DNA of 64,000 bases from Thalassovita taeanensis (GCF_900110775.1 NZ_FOEP01000011.1:1-64000); one strand, 5' to 3'. Positions 1 to 10,888 are shown, numbered from the stretch's first letter. A program made the numbers and translations. Notes: a model not told the origin generated them from the letters alone.

Positions 1-23
1 CCTCTTCGAACCCGAAGGTTTGA

Positions 24-1199
<1,176 letters not shown>

Positions 1200-1301
1200 C
1201 CTAGAGGCGCCTCGCAGTTGGGGGGCCCACGGCCCGAGTTGTCGTCGCGGGCCATTTATGGGTTTCAGACAGGAAAATCAAGCGCCTGATGCAATTCCGG
1301 C

Positions 1302-1946
1302 TCAGCCAGAGACAGGACCTGCTGGGGTTTCCGGTGCGGTTGCCGTCCCCGCCGCGGTCGCGGCGGCAGGCTCGGATCCCAAGGACGTAGCCGCAGTTCC
1401 ATCGCCCGCCGGACCAAACCACTGTTCCTGCGCCTGCATCTTGACCAGATAGTTTTGGATCATCTTGGCCGCATTCCGGCTAAGGTTCTGCATCTGTTGC
1501 TCTTTTGGCTGCGTCAGCCCTGACCCCACAATCGTATCCCCCGACAGCGACTCCATCACGGTGATCTGCTCGGGCTTGTCGTTCAGCTTCTTCCCCAGCG
1601 CGTCATCCCAGACGGTGATGTTGATGATCAGCACCGACTTGGGCGACAAAACCACCGGAATACCCGGCTGCGCCAGAACATAGCCCTCGACCGAGGTGCC
1701 AAAATGATACAGTTTTTCGCCCTCGTAGCGATCAAACCGCTCGGCGATGGCACCGGTCAGCGCGGCTTGCCACTCCTCGACGCTGGCCTCGCGCGATACC
1801 GGGCCTTTCACGACTTTCGGCGCCACAACCACATTGTGCCCCAGCGCAAAATTGCCCAACGCCACGGGCGCCTTGTTCAGGTCATTGGAATTGGTGCAGG
1901 CCGCGGCGAGAAACAGAACGGCGAAACAAGCAATACGGCGCAGCAT
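1302..1946 (-). CDS. Putative lipoprotein, function unknown
   Basis: The protein has about 214 residues. It starts with a short signal sequence (MLRRIACFAVLFLAAAC) whose Cys17 follows LAAA, a plausible though not ideal lipobox, so it is probably an envelope lipoprotein. The mature part contains a conserved-looking globular core of about 150 residues, then an Ala/Pro/Thr-rich tail resembling a linker. I do not recognise a catalytic family. I prefer the ATG at 1946 to an upstream in-frame ATG at 1964, because the signal sequence begins directly there. It is divergent from the P450 gene and precedes tuf on the same strand. Confidence 0.7.
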   Translation of the reverse strand: MLRRIACFAVLFLAAACTNSNDLNKAPVALGNFALGHNVVVAPKVVKGPVSREASVEEWQAALTGAIAERFDRYEGEKLYHFGTSVEGYVLAQPGIPVVLSPKSVLIINITVWDDALGKKLNDKPEQITVMESLSGDTIVGSGLTQPKEQQMQNLSRNAAKMIQNYLVKMQAQEQWFGPAGDGTAATSLGSEPAAATAAGTATAPETPAGPVSG

Positions 1947-2073
1947 GGTTGGCTCCTTGGTCAATCAGCCCACCTCCGATAGCCCACCAGCCCGCATCGC
2001 GCAATCAATTGCCGCATCGCCTCTTCCCCACAAGCGCCGCCACTATGCTATGTTGCAAGAAAGGAGGCCCCCG

Positions 2074-3426
2074 ATGACCGACACTGAGTTCCCTGTCCAT
2101 GTCCCGCTGGTGCGCGAGCCGTGGGGGATTCTCAAAAGCCTGAACGCCGCGCGCCAGAATGTCTTGTCGATCATCCCCGAAATCGCCACCCGCCAACCGA
2201 TGGTCAGCGGCAAGACCGGCAAACGCTGGCATATGGTGATGGACCCGCAGGCGCTGCGCCATGTCCTGCTGGATGGGTTGGCCGACTATCCCAAGTCCGA
2301 TGTCACCAAGAACCTGCTGCGCCCGGCGATCGGCGAATCGCTGTTTGTCGCCGAAGGCGCGCATTGGCGCTGGCAACGCCGCGCCGCCGCGCCAGTGTTC
2401 TCGCATCGCAACGTGATGAACCTCGCTCCGATCATGACTGCCGCCGCCGAACGCAGCGCCGCCCGCATCGCGGCCTCAGGCCCCGGTGCGATCGACATGG
2501 CCGATGAAATGGTCCGCGCCACCTTTGATGTCATCGGCGAGGTCACGTTTTCCGGTGGCGGTGGCTTTGACCGCGACGCCCTGCACCGCGCCATCGACCG
2601 CTATATCGCCGAGGCGGGCAAAGTCTCACTGCTGGATATTCTGGGGATGCCCGATTGGGTGCCCCGCCCCGGTCGGGTCTTCTCGGGGCAGGTGGTGAAG
2701 GAAATGAAATCAGTCGCCGACCGCGCCATTGATGACCGCCGCACAACCGGCGCCAAAGACATCCCCGACCTGCTCGACCTGCTGCTGGCGGGCGAAGACC
2801 CTGAAACCAAACGCCGGATGAACACGGCCGAGCTGCGCGACAACCTGCTGACCTTCATCGTCGCCGGGCATGAAACCACCGCGCTCACGCTGGGTTGGGC
2901 GCTTTACCTCTGTGCCTTTGATCCCGCCGTTCAGGCCCGCGCCCGCACCGAGGCCACCTCCGTGCTGGGCACCCGCGCCGCCACCGGCGCCGACGTCGCC
3001 AACCTGCCCTACATCCGCACGATCATCGACGAAGCACTGCGGCTTTATCCGCCCGCCGCGCTCGTCTCTCGCACCGCGCTCAAGCGCGACACGCTGGGCG
3101 GGCGCGAAATTCGCCCCGGCGATACCGTGATGATCCCGATCTATGCGCTGCACCGCAATCATCTGCTGTGGGACGCACCCGACAGCTTCAACCCCGCCCG
3201 CTTTGCCGATCGCAAGGCGATCGACCGCTATGCCTATCTGCCGTTCGGTGACGGCCCGCGCATCTGCATCGGCGCCAGCTTCGCGCTGCAAGAAGCGGTG
3301 ATCATCCTCGCCACCCTGCTGGCCCGGTTCCGTTTCACCGCCATACCGGGGCGGGATCCGAAACCGGTGATGATCCTCACCCTGCGCCCCCAAGGCGGCG
3401 TCTGGCTGCAAGCCGACCCGCTTTAG
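2074..3426 (+). CDS. Cytochrome P450
   Basis: This is a heme-thiolate monooxygenase of 450 residues with no membrane anchor, as in soluble bacterial P450s. Visible hallmarks are the I-helix oxygen-activation motif AGHETT at 264-269, the K-helix ExxR (Glu320-Arg323) and the heme loop FGDGPRICIG with the ligand Cys398. The open frame extends far upstream, but the ATG at 2074 has a strong AAGGAGG ribosome site at 2061-2067, so I start there. No ferredoxin or reductase partner lies beside it. The substrate cannot be inferred; the motif style is closer to the CYP4/102-like fatty-acid type than to the CYP101 type. It converges on parC with a 2-base gap. Confidence 0.93.
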   Translation: MTDTEFPVHVPLVREPWGILKSLNAARQNVLSIIPEIATRQPMVSGKTGKRWHMVMDPQALRHVLLDGLADYPKSDVTKNLLRPAIGESLFVAEGAHWRWQRRAAAPVFSHRNVMNLAPIMTAAAERSAARIAASGPGAIDMADEMVRATFDVIGEVTFSGGGGFDRDALHRAIDRYIAEAGKVSLLDILGMPDWVPRPGRVFSGQVVKEMKSVADRAIDDRRTTGAKDIPDLLDLLLAGEDPETKRRMNTAELRDNLLTFIVAGHETTALTLGWALYLCAFDPAVQARARTEATSVLGTRAATGADVANLPYIRTIIDEALRLYPPAALVSRTALKRDTLGGREIRPGDTVMIPIYALHRNHLLWDAPDSFNPARFADRKAIDRYAYLPFGDGPRICIGASFALQEAVIILATLLARFRFTAIPGRDPKPVMILTLRPQGGVWLQADPL

Positions 3427-3428
3427 GC

Positions 3429-5738
3429 TCAGTTGAACTTATTGTCCCTTGGGAAGCCACGCGGCGCCATCCGGCCCGATCCCGCACGCTTGCCCAGCCA
3501 CTCCGACAGCTCGCTTTCGGTCCGGGTGCGCCCCGCCGGATCACGCCAGCTCAGCCCCTCGGCCAATACAAAGGTCGTGGCATCGCTCAGCCCGCCGTCC
3601 TTGTATTTCTGCAACCGAACACCCTTGCCGCGCCCCATCTCTGGCAATTCCTCCTGCGCGAAAACCAAAACCTTGCGGTTCTCGCCCACCACGGCCACGT
3701 GATCACCACTGACCGGCTTGCACACCAACGCGCGCGTGCCATCGCGCACGTTCAAAACCTGCTTGCCGCTGCGGGTCTGCGCCAGAACATCATCCTCGGG
3801 CACAATGAAGCCGTCACCCGCGTCCGAAGCCACCAACAACCGCCCACCGGGACGATGGATGAAGATCGCGATGATCTCGGCCTCGTTCGGCAGATCCACG
3901 ATCAACCGCAAAGGCTCGCCCATCCCGCGCCCACCCGGCAGGGTCGAGGCCTGAATGGTGTAAAACCGCCCCGTCGAGGCAAAGACCAATATCCGGTCCG
4001 TTGTCTCGGCATGGAAAATGAAACGCGGCCCGTCGCCGTCCTTGAACTTCAACTCGCGGCCAAGATCGATATGCCCGGTCATCGCCCGGATCCACCCCAT
4101 CTGCGAACACACAACCGTCAGCGGCTCGCGGTCGATCATCGCCTCCAGCGGCACCTCTTCAACCACGCCCGCTTCGGCAAACTGCGACCGCCGCGCGCCG
4201 CCGGGATAATCGCGGCCAAACGCCTTGCGCGTCTCTTTCAGCTCTTCGCCGACCCGCGCCCACTGCAGATCGCCACTGTCCAGCAGATCCTCCAGCGCCG
4301 CGCGCTCTTCCATCAACGCATCGCGTTCGCGCACCAGCTCGATTTCTTCCAGCCGCCGCAAACTGCGCAACCGCATGTTCAGAATCGCTTCGGCCTGAAC
4401 CTCGCTCAGCTCGCCTTCACCCTTGGCAGGCAAGGGCGAGACATAGTCCGCCTCAGACATCGCCCGCACATGCGTACCGCCCCATTCTTCGCCCATCAGC
4501 GCCGCCTTGGGCTCGTCGTCGTAGCGGATAATGTCGATCACCCGGTCCAGATTCAGGAACGCAATGATAAAGCCTTCCAACACCTCCAGCCGATGGTCGA
4601 TCTTCTCCAGCCGGAACTGCGACCGGCGCTGCAACACCTCGCGCCGGTGATCCAGAAATGCCCGCAGCACCTCTTTCAGGCTGCACACCTTCGGCGTCAG
4701 CCCGTCGATCAGCACGTTCATGTTCAGACTGAACCGCACTTCTAGATCCGAGTTGCGGAACATCATCCCCATCAAGACCGCAGGGTCGACATTCTTCGAC
4801 CGCGGTTCAAGAATCAGCCGGATATCGTCGGCGCTCTCATCACGCACATCCGCCAGAATCGGCACCTTCTTGGTCTGGATCAGCTCGGCGATCTTCTCGA
4901 TCAGCTTGGATTTCTGCACCTGATACGGGATTTCGGTGACCACGACCTGCCACTGACCGCGCCCCAAATCCTCAACCTCGTACCGACACCGCAGCCGGAA
5001 CGACCCGCGCCCGGTCCGGTACGCCTCGGCGATATTCTCGCGCGGCTCGACGATCACGCCGCCGGTCGGAAAGTCCGGGCCGGGGATGTAATTCAACAGC
5101 GTTTCGTCGCGCGCATCCGGCACCTTGATCAGATGCAGACACGCCCCGATCAGCTCTTCGATATTATGCGGCGGAATATTCGTGGCCATGCCCACGGCAA
5201 TCCCGCTCGACCCATTGGCCAAAAGGTTCGGAAAGGCCGCCGGCAGCACCACCGGCTCGGTCAGCGTGCCGTCGTAATTCTCGCGGAAATCAACAGCGTT
5301 CTCGTTCAACCCCTCCAGCAGCGCCTCGGCCGCCGCGGTCATCCGCGCCTCGGTATAGCGGCTGGCGGCGGGGTTATCGCCGTCGATATTGCCGAAATTC
5401 CCCTGCCCGTCGACCAGCGGATAGCGCACGTTGAAATCCTGCGCCAGACGCGCCATCGCGTCGTAAATCGCCATGTCGCCATGCGGGTGATAGTTCCCCA
5501 TCACATCGCCGGAAATCTTCGCCGATTTTCGAAACCCCCCGTTCGAGGCCAGCCGCAATTCCCGCATCGCATACAGGATTCGCCGGTGTACCGGCTTCAA
5601 CCCGTCGCGCGCATCCGGCAGCGCCCGGTGCATGATGGTCGACAAAGCATAGGTCAGATACCGCTCGCCAATGGCGCGGCGCAACGGCTCCGCAACCTCG
5701 GCGGGGTTCATGTTGGGGTCATCCAGTGTATCGGTCAT
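3429..5738 (-). CDS. parC: DNA topoisomerase IV subunit A
   Basis: This is the cleavage/rejoining subunit of the chromosome-decatenating type IIA topoisomerase, which partners with ParE (not in the window). The 769-residue length fits alphaproteobacterial ParC. The N-terminal winged-helix domain carries the catalytic Tyr128 in AASRYTEAR, and the quinolone-pocket loop reads [10 protein letters not shown]. GyrA-box-type C-terminal blades follow, but the canonical QRRGGKG box of GyrA is absent, which supports ParC over GyrA. At the Ser80-equivalent of E. coli ParC this protein has Met89, and at the Glu84-equivalent it has Asp93. Confidence 0.95.
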   Translation of the reverse strand: MTDTLDDPNMNPAEVAEPLRRAIGERYLTYALSTIMHRALPDARDGLKPVHRRILYAMRELRLASNGGFRKSAKISGDVMGNYHPHGDMAIYDAMARLAQDFNVRYPLVDGQGNFGNIDGDNPAASRYTEARMTAAAEALLEGLNENAVDFRENYDGTLTEPVVLPAAFPNLLANGSSGIAVGMATNIPPHNIEELIGACLHLIKVPDARDETLLNYIPGPDFPTGGVIVEPRENIAEAYRTGRGSFRLRCRYEVEDLGRGQWQVVVTEIPYQVQKSKLIEKIAELIQTKKVPILADVRDESADDIRLILEPRSKNVDPAVLMGMMFRNSDLEVRFSLNMNVLIDGLTPKVCSLKEVLRAFLDHRREVLQRRSQFRLEKIDHRLEVLEGFIIAFLNLDRVIDIIRYDDEPKAALMGEEWGGTHVRAMSEADYVSPLPAKGEGELSEVQAEAILNMRLRSLRRLEEIELVRERDALMEERAALEDLLDSGDLQWARVGEELKETRKAFGRDYPGGARRSQFAEAGVVEEVPLEAMIDREPLTVVCSQMGWIRAMTGHIDLGRELKFKDGDGPRFIFHAETTDRILVFASTGRFYTIQASTLPGGRGMGEPLRLIVDLPNEAEIIAIFIHRPGGRLLVASDAGDGFIVPEDDVLAQTRSGKQVLNVRDGTRALVCKPVSGDHVAVVGENRKVLVFAQEELPEMGRGKGVRLQKYKDGGLSDATTFVLAEGLSWRDPAGRTRTESELSEWLGKRAGSGRMAPRGFPRDNKFN

Positions 5739-5886
5739 AAATGCTGTGTATCCTCACCACAGCGCAGCGACAAGCCGCCCTATACACCGCTTGAGAAATT
5801 CCCCGATCAGACGGGATTTTCCGCACCAGATCGCCCCGCCTTTCAACACCCCGACTCGCCCGACCGGCCACGCTGACCCGTGACCG

Positions 5887-5912
5887 GGGGAAAAACATGT
5901 CGGTTTTTCCCC
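5887..5912. other. Intergenic stem-loop between parC and SH3 gene
   Basis: A perfect 10-bp inverted repeat (GGGGAAAAAC / GTTTTTCCCC) with a 6-nt loop lies in the 246-bp divergent spacer. Both flanking genes read away from it, so a terminator role is unlikely unless for an unseen transcript. It may be an operator or a 5' leader hairpin of the SH3 gene about 70 nt downstream. Confidence 0.4.
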
Positions 5913-5984
5913 TAAGAAACAAAGGGGCTGCATGATACATTTTGGCCTCATCATCATGTGCCATTTACTAAAAGGGGGTGCGCA

Positions 5985-6560
5985 ATGCGGCGCCTTATTC
6001 TTGTGACGTTCGGGTTTCTTGGCTTGGCGTTTTATATCCTCAGCGACGGGGCGAATTTCGTCCCGGCCTCCAGCCGTATCGAAGTCGCAGAACTCCCCGC
6101 TGCAACACCTGCGCGCGCCCCGGTTCAGGTGGCCAGCATTGAAGTGGCATCCGACGCCGTTGTCATCCCCGCCGGGTTCGATCCCGGCAGCGCCACCTTG
6201 CCGCTGCACCCTGCAAAGCCGACCACATCCGGCGACATCTCCACCCCCTCGGTCGGCGCCCCGCCCGTGATTATCGACGCCACCAAAATGTCGACCATTC
6301 AGGCCACCACGCAGCAATCCAATCCCACCCCCGAAGGGACGGCTGAAAAACCCGCCCCCGACCTGCGCAAAGTGACCGGCAACCGCGTCAACATGCGCAT
6401 GGGACCGGGCACCAACTATAACGTGGTCACAAAGCTGTCCGCAGGCACGCAGGTTTTGGTACTGCAAATGCCGGGCGAAGGATGGGTAAAACTGCGCGTT
6501 GTCGAAACCGGGCGCGTTGGTTGGATGGCGGACTATCTTGTGAGCAAGGCCAGCGACTGA
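5985..6560 (+). CDS. SH3 domain-containing secreted/anchored protein
   Basis: The protein has 191 residues. A hydrophobic N-terminus (MRRLILVTFGFLGLAFYIL) acts as signal or anchor, followed by a roughly 90-residue low-complexity Pro/Ala/Thr linker. A C-terminal bacterial SH3 (SH3_3) domain follows, with the typical RVNMRMGPGTNYNVVTKL start and GWVKL / GRVGWMADYL strands. Such proteins usually bind peptidoglycan in the periplasm. The ATG at 5985 is chosen over an upstream in-frame GTG at 5958 because a GGGGG ribosome site at 5974-5978 fits it and the signal sequence begins there. Confidence 0.85.
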   Translation: MRRLILVTFGFLGLAFYILSDGANFVPASSRIEVAELPAATPARAPVQVASIEVASDAVVIPAGFDPGSATLPLHPAKPTTSGDISTPSVGAPPVIIDATKMSTIQATTQQSNPTPEGTAEKPAPDLRKVTGNRVNMRMGPGTNYNVVTKLSAGTQVLVLQMPGEGWVKLRVVETGRVGWMADYLVSKASD

Positions 6561-6630
6561 CCCCCACGCCCGCATTGCATCGCCCTGCCGCTTCGCTTAG
6601 CCGTTGCACGGTATCTGCAAAGGGCGTGAC

Positions 6631-7461
6631 ATGACCGGCAAATCCATTCTAATCACCGGATGCTCCTCGGGCATCGGCTATGACGCGGCACACGGCCTGC
6701 GCGCACAGGGCTGGCGCGTCTTCGCCGCCTGCCGCCAATCGGCCGATGTCACCCGCCTGCAAACCGAAGGCTTCGAGGCCGTCCAGCTCGACTATGCCGA
6801 CGAAGACAGCATCCGCACCGCGCTGGCCCAAATCCTGACCGCCACCGGCGGCACGCTCGACGCGCTGTTCAACAACGGCGCCTACGCCTGCCCCGGCGCC
6901 GCCGAAGACCTGCCCCGCGGCGCTCTGCGCGAGATATTCGAGGTTAACGTCTTTGGCTGGCACGACCTGACCCGACAGGTCATCCCGATCATGCGCGCGC
7001 AGGGACACGGCCGCATCATCAACTGCTCGTCCGTCCTGGGGCTTGTCGTCGCCCCTTGGCGCGCCGCCTACAGCGCCACCAAATACGCGGTCGAGGCCCT
7101 GACCGACACCCTGCGCGTCGAAATGCGCGACACCCCGATCCACGTCGTCCTGATCGAACCCGGACCGATCACCTCGGACATCCGCCGCAACTCGATTCCG
7201 CATTTCGAACGCTGGATCGACTGGGAAAACAGCCCCCGCGCGGAACAATACCGAACCTCCCTGCGCAAACGCCTGTACGAGGACCGCGGCCCCGACAAAT
7301 TCGAACTTCCAGCCTCCGCCGTCACCACCAAACTGATCCGCGCGCTCGAATCCCCCAATCCCCGCCCGCGCTACTATGTGACGACGCCGACCTACCTGAT
7401 GGGCACCCTGCGCCGCCTGCTGCCTACGCGCGCCTTGGACTGGCTGCTCGCCAAAGGCTGA
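6631..7461 (+). CDS. SDR family NAD(P)-dependent oxidoreductase
   Basis: This is a classical short-chain dehydrogenase/reductase of 276 residues. The Rossmann motif is TGCSSGIG near residues 9-16. The catalytic triad members are Ser134, Tyr147 and Lys151 (YSATK), and the NNGAY variant of the NNAG motif is present. The C-terminal third is longer than in FabG-type enzymes, as in the retinol-dehydrogenase/17-beta-HSD-like bacterial subgroup. The substrate is unknown. The ATG at 6631 is preferred to the upstream 6604 start because MTGKSILITG is the normal SDR opening and AGGG lies upstream. A tandem small membrane protein gene follows after 77 nt. Confidence 0.9.
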   Translation: MTGKSILITGCSSGIGYDAAHGLRAQGWRVFAACRQSADVTRLQTEGFEAVQLDYADEDSIRTALAQILTATGGTLDALFNNGAYACPGAAEDLPRGALREIFEVNVFGWHDLTRQVIPIMRAQGHGRIINCSSVLGLVVAPWRAAYSATKYAVEALTDTLRVEMRDTPIHVVLIEPGPITSDIRRNSIPHFERWIDWENSPRAEQYRTSLRKRLYEDRGPDKFELPASAVTTKLIRALESPNPRPRYYVTTPTYLMGTLRRLLPTRALDWLLAKG

Positions 7462-7538
7462 CCCGCGCTGAAAAAACGCATTCGCTTTTGCCGCGCGCAC
7501 CTCTACATCTGGTGCACCATATAAAAGGACCTATCCCG

Positions 7539-7742
7539 ATGAAGGACGACCCCCTGTTTTACGTTGTCGCTGCGGCCTGCCTCGCCGTGGTGACAATCCT
7601 TATGCTGGGCATCGGCGGCTTTGCCAAAGGCGGCGAGTTCAACAAAAAGAACGCCAACAAGATCATGCGCTGGCGCATCGGCGCGCAGTTCATCGCGATC
7701 CTGTTGATCCTGCTCTATGTCTGGCTGCGGCGCGGAGGCTGA
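7539..7742 (+). CDS. Twin transmembrane (HIG1-like) small protein
   Basis: The protein has 67 residues and two hydrophobic helices, about residues 7-27 and 46-62. They are separated by a basic loop, GGEFNKKNANKIMRWRIGAQF. This matches the HIG1_N-type twin-transmembrane proteins found widely in Rhodobacterales, whose mitochondrial relatives associate with cytochrome oxidase; the bacterial role is not settled. The gene has an AAAAGGA ribosome site. It ends 4 nt before the cobalamin adenosyltransferase start, so the two are probably co-transcribed. Confidence 0.85.
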   Translation: MKDDPLFYVVAAACLAVVTILMLGIGGFAKGGEFNKKNANKIMRWRIGAQFIAILLILLYVWLRRGG

Positions 7743-7746
7743 AACC

Positions 7747-8319
7747 ATGGTTGTCCTGAACAAAATCTACACCCGCACCGGCGACAAAGGCGATACCGCC
7801 CTTGGCAATGGCGCCCGTGTCGCCAAACATTCGCCCCGCGTCACGGCCTACGGCACCGTCGATGAAACCAACGCGACCCTCGGCCTCGCGCGCCTGCACG
7901 CCAGTGGCGACATGGATACCGCCCTGTCCCGGATCCAGAACGACCTGTTCGATCTGGGCGCCGACCTGTGCCGCCCCGATATGGCGCAGGACGCCACCGC
8001 CGAGTACCCGCCGCTGCGCATGACCGATGCACAGGTCACCCGACTGGAATCCGAAATCGACGCGATGAACACCGACCTCAGCCCCCTGCGCAGCTTCGTC
8101 CTACCCGGCGGCTCGGCGCTGGCCGCGCACCTGCACCTGTGCCGCACCGTCTCACGCCGGGCCGAACGGCTCGCGGTCGAGCTCTCTGAGACCGAACAGG
8201 TCAACCCCGCCGCCGTCAAATACCTCAACCGTCTGTCCGATTGGTTCTTCGTCGCCTCGCGCGTTGCCAACGACAACGGCGCGGCAGATGTTCTGTGGGT
8301 TCCGGGCGCAAACCGCTGA
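7747..8319 (+). CDS. Cob(I)yrinic acid a,c-diamide / cob(I)alamin adenosyltransferase (PduO type)
   Basis: The enzyme transfers the adenosyl group of ATP to reduced cobalamin to make coenzyme B12. The 190-residue protein has the PduO/MMAB ATP-binding start TRTGDKGDTAL, the conserved VDETNATLG motif and the RRAERLAVEL helix, followed by LNRLSDWFF. This distinguishes it from the unrelated CobA/BtuR family. The ATG at 7747 lies 4 nt after the HIG1-like gene, and an upstream in-frame start at 7717 would overlap that gene. No other cobalamin genes are nearby. Confidence 0.93.
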   Translation: MVVLNKIYTRTGDKGDTALGNGARVAKHSPRVTAYGTVDETNATLGLARLHASGDMDTALSRIQNDLFDLGADLCRPDMAQDATAEYPPLRMTDAQVTRLESEIDAMNTDLSPLRSFVLPGGSALAAHLHLCRTVSRRAERLAVELSETEQVNPAAVKYLNRLSDWFFVASRVANDNGAADVLWVPGANR

Positions 8320-8334
8320 GGTCCGACCCCACCC

Positions 8335-8435
8335 GGTTTCTTTCTGATGCAAATACTCCTGCGCGACAGCGCATCAATTCGCCGACCCAAAGAATTTTAC
8401 GCCTCCGGCGGGAGTATTTTAGTCAGAAAGAAACC
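8335..8435. repeat. Long imperfect palindrome in intergenic region
   Basis: The left arm (8335-8359) and right arm (8411-8435) are 25-nt inverted repeats matching at 22 positions: GGTTTCTTTCTGA, three mismatches, then AAATACTCC and its complement. They flank a 51-nt centre containing a small GCGC hairpin and the motif GCCTCCGGCGGGAGTATTT. From memory, this last motif recurs in intergenic regions across Rhodobacteraceae. It lies between the adenosyltransferase and etfB and could be a transcript-end structure or a REP-like dispersed repeat. Confidence 0.7.
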
Positions 8436-8567
8436 AAACGCGGCGTCGGTTCGCGCTAACGTGGCTTTTTTGCTCTGTTTCCCCGGCGCGCAAGAATATA
8501 TCAACATCCGGAGTGCATTTGGGGGGAGTCGTTTCATTTACCCCCGTTATTCAAGGGAGACCCACTA

Positions 8568-9326
8568 ATGAAGGTGCTAGTGCCTGTCAAACGTGTGATC
8601 GACTATAACGTGAAAGTTCGTGTTAAATCGGACGGCAGCGGTGTTGATCTTGCTAACGTTAAGATGTCGATGAATCCGTTTGACGAGATTGCTGTTGAAG
8701 AGGCGATCCGCCTGAAAGAAGCGGGCAAGGCCGACGAAGTGATCGTCGTGTCGATCGGTGTCAAACAGGCGCAGGAAACCCTGCGCACGGCCTTGGCGAT
8801 GGGCGCCGACCGCGCCATTCTGGTTATCGCCGCCGATGACGTCCATCAGGACATCGAACCGCTGGCCGTTGCCAAGATCCTCAAAGCTGTCGTCGAAGCC
8901 GAAGGTCCCGGCCTGGTCATCGCCGGCAAGCAGGCAATCGACAACGACATGAACGCCACCGGTCAGATGCTGTCGGCGCTCTTGGGTTGGTCGCAGGGCA
9001 CCTTCGCCTCCGAGTTGGATGTGGACGGCGACACCGCAGTGATCACCCGCGAAGTCGATGGCGGCCTTCAGACCATCAAAATCAAGATGCCCGCGATCGT
9101 CACCGCGGATCTGCGTCTGAACGAACCGCGCTATGCCAGCCTTCCGAACATCATGAAGGCCAAGAAAAAGCCGCTGGACGAAAAGACCGCCGCCGATTTC
9201 GGCGTCGATGTCACGCCGCGCCTTGAGATCGTCAAAACCACCGAACCCGCCGCGCGCTCTGCCGGTATCAAGGTCGGCTCGGTGGACGAGCTTGTTGCGA
9301 AACTCAAAGAAGTGGGGGCTGTGTAA
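8568..9326 (+). CDS. etfB: Electron transfer flavoprotein subunit beta
   Basis: This is the beta subunit of the FAD/AMP-containing heterodimer that passes electrons from acyl-CoA and other dehydrogenases to ETF:ubiquinone oxidoreductase. The 252-residue length is typical. The start [19 protein letters not shown] and the ETF-beta signature region ([21 protein letters not shown]) are clear. AAGGGAG upstream supports the ATG at 8568. Its TAA overlaps the ATG of etfA by one base, so translation is probably coupled. Confidence 0.97.
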   Translation: MKVLVPVKRVIDYNVKVRVKSDGSGVDLANVKMSMNPFDEIAVEEAIRLKEAGKADEVIVVSIGVKQAQETLRTALAMGADRAILVIAADDVHQDIEPLAVAKILKAVVEAEGPGLVIAGKQAIDNDMNATGQMLSALLGWSQGTFASELDVDGDTAVITREVDGGLQTIKIKMPAIVTADLRLNEPRYASLPNIMKAKKKPLDEKTAADFGVDVTPRLEIVKTTEPAARSAGIKVGSVDELVAKLKEVGAV

Positions 9327-10252
9327 TGGCTGTTCTTCTGATTGCCGAAGTGATCGGCGGCGTTCTGGCCGCAGATGCGACCGCAAAGGCGCTGACCGCA
9401 GCAAAGGCCATGGGCGATGTGACCGTTCTGGTTGCGTCCTCCTCGTGTTCCGGGGCGGCCGAAGCCGCAGCCAAGCTTGACGGCGTTGCGCGCGTTTTGT
9501 GCGCTGATGATGCCGCCTATGGCAACGGGCTGGCCGAACCGGTTGCCGACTTGATCGTCAGCCTTGCGGGCGATTATGAGCATATCGTTGCTCCGGCCAC
9601 GGCCAGCGCGAAAAACATCCTGCCCCGCGTCGCGGCCCTGCTGGATGTGATGGTGCTGTCGGATGTGACCGGCGTGGTCGATGGCGCGACGTTCGAGCGC
9701 CCGATCTATGCGGGCAACGCGATCCAGACGGTGAAATCCTCGGACCCCAAAAAGGTCATGACGATCCGTACCGCCACCTTTGACGCCGCTGGCGAAGCAG
9801 GCGCGGCCCCGGTCGAAACCATCGCTGCCGCGGCCAACCCCGGCCTCAGCGACTGGGTCGAAGACAAGGTCGCCACCTCTGACCGCCCCGAGCTGACAAG
9901 CGCGGGCATTGTCGTGTCCGGTGGTCGTGGTGTTGGCTCCGAAGCTGACTTCGCGCTGATCGAAAAACTGGCCGACAAGCTGGGTGCCGCCGTTGGTGCC
10001 AGCCGCGCCGCCGTCGACTCGGGCTATGCTCCGAACGACTGGCAGGTGGGTCAGACCGGCAAGGTCGTCGCGCCGGATCTTTACATCGCCGTTGGCATCT
10101 CGGGCGCGATTCAGCACCTGGCCGGCATGAAGGACTCCAAGATCATCGTCGCGATCAACAAAGATGAAGAGGCTCCGATCTTCCAGGTCGCCGATTACGG
10201 CCTGGTTGCAGACCTGTTCACCGCGATCCCCGAGCTGATCGAAAAACTCTGA
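9326..10252 (+). CDS. etfA: Electron transfer flavoprotein subunit alpha
   Basis: This is the FAD-binding subunit of ETF, 308 residues. The N-terminal domain pairs with EtfB. The C-terminal FAD domain shows [22 protein letters not shown] and the signature [20 protein letters not shown], with the [13 protein letters not shown] ending that contacts FAD. It forms a two-gene operon with etfB and is followed by a good rho-independent terminator. Confidence 0.97.
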   Translation: MAVLLIAEVIGGVLAADATAKALTAAKAMGDVTVLVASSSCSGAAEAAAKLDGVARVLCADDAAYGNGLAEPVADLIVSLAGDYEHIVAPATASAKNILPRVAALLDVMVLSDVTGVVDGATFERPIYAGNAIQTVKSSDPKKVMTIRTATFDAAGEAGAAPVETIAAAANPGLSDWVEDKVATSDRPELTSAGIVVSGGRGVGSEADFALIEKLADKLGAAVGASRAAVDSGYAPNDWQVGQTGKVVAPDLYIAVGISGAIQHLAGMKDSKIIVAINKDEEAPIFQVADYGLVADLFTAIPELIEKL

Positions 10253-10294
10253 TCCGGTGCGGCGGGGAAAACCCCGCCCTGCCAATCATACGAA

Positions 10295-10323
10295 AAGGCC
10301 CGCCAAATTGGTGGGCCTTTTTC
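10295..10323 (+). terminator. Rho-independent terminator after etfBA
   Basis: A 10-bp stem AAGGCCCGCC / GGTGGGCCTT (one G-U pair) with a 5-nt loop is followed by a T-run at 10318-10322. It lies 43 nt after the etfA stop. A second GC hairpin (GCGGGG-AAA-CCCCGC) lies just upstream near 10262-10277. Confidence 0.85.
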
Positions 10324-10359
10324 ATTTGCCCAACGCCGCGCCAAGTACAGCCAACCACA

Positions 10360-10848
10360 TCAGGATGCCCCAAACGCCTTGGGATAAATCAGCTCAACCT
10401 CTGGCGCATCGGTCCCCGGTCCCGCCAGCAACAGATGCTCTACCGGATAGGGTGCCCGCAACCGCGCCGCCCGCGCTGCGCTGAACCCGGCGCGCTCGTA
10501 AAACCCAGGCTCACCCAGAACCACAACATAGGTCCCCGAAAGCCGCGCCCATTCGCTCAGCAGCCCCAGCATACGCAGCCCATGACGTTTGCCCTGCCAA
10601 TCGGGATGCACGGCCACCGGCGCCAGACAAAGCCAGCGCTTCGGCGCAATCATCCGGGACAGCGCAAAATAGCCAACGATTTCGCCACTCCACGCCAGCA
10701 CACTTTCGCCCGCAATCGCCTTTGATTTGCGCAACTGCCGGACCAGCTTCACCTCGTCCTGCCCGCCAAAGGCCAGCTGCAGCAGGCGATCCACCTGCGC
10801 CTCTTCGCCCCGTCGCAGTTCGCGCACAAAATCCGGCCCGTTCACCAT
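10360..10848 (-). CDS. GNAT family N-acetyltransferase
   Basis: The protein has 162 residues with the GNAT fold. The acetyl-CoA pyrophosphate loop is recognisable as VHPDWQGKRHGLRML, a Q-G-x-x-H-G form of the Q/RxxGxG/A motif, followed by a YVVVLGEPGFYERAGF segment typical of the YhbS-like subgroup. The acceptor is unknown. I start at the ATG at 10848, preceded by GGAGAG, rather than at the in-frame TTG at 10860. It is downstream of groESL on the same strand but separated from it by a terminator. Confidence 0.85.
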   Translation of the reverse strand: MVNGPDFVRELRRGEEAQVDRLLQLAFGGQDEVKLVRQLRKSKAIAGESVLAWSGEIVGYFALSRMIAPKRWLCLAPVAVHPDWQGKRHGLRMLGLLSEWARLSGTYVVVLGEPGFYERAGFSAARAARLRAPYPVEHLLLAGPGTDAPEVELIYPKAFGAS

Positions 10849-10858
10849 TCGGCTCTCC

Positions 10859-10888
10859 AAAGAAAAGGGGCCACCCGAAGGCAGCCCC
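10859..10888 (-). terminator. Rho-independent terminator after groESL
   Basis: Read on the minus strand there is a 9-bp stem (GGGGCTGCC / GGTGGCCCC, two G-U pairs) closed by a TTCG tetraloop and followed by TTTTCTTT. It lies 26 nt after the groEL stop. Confidence 0.85.

Noticed and set aside
1204..1290. Hairpin-like GGCCCG/CGGGCC repeat in the tuf leader considered as a terminator
   Set aside because: The stem is only 6 bp with an 11-nt loop and no T-run in either direction.
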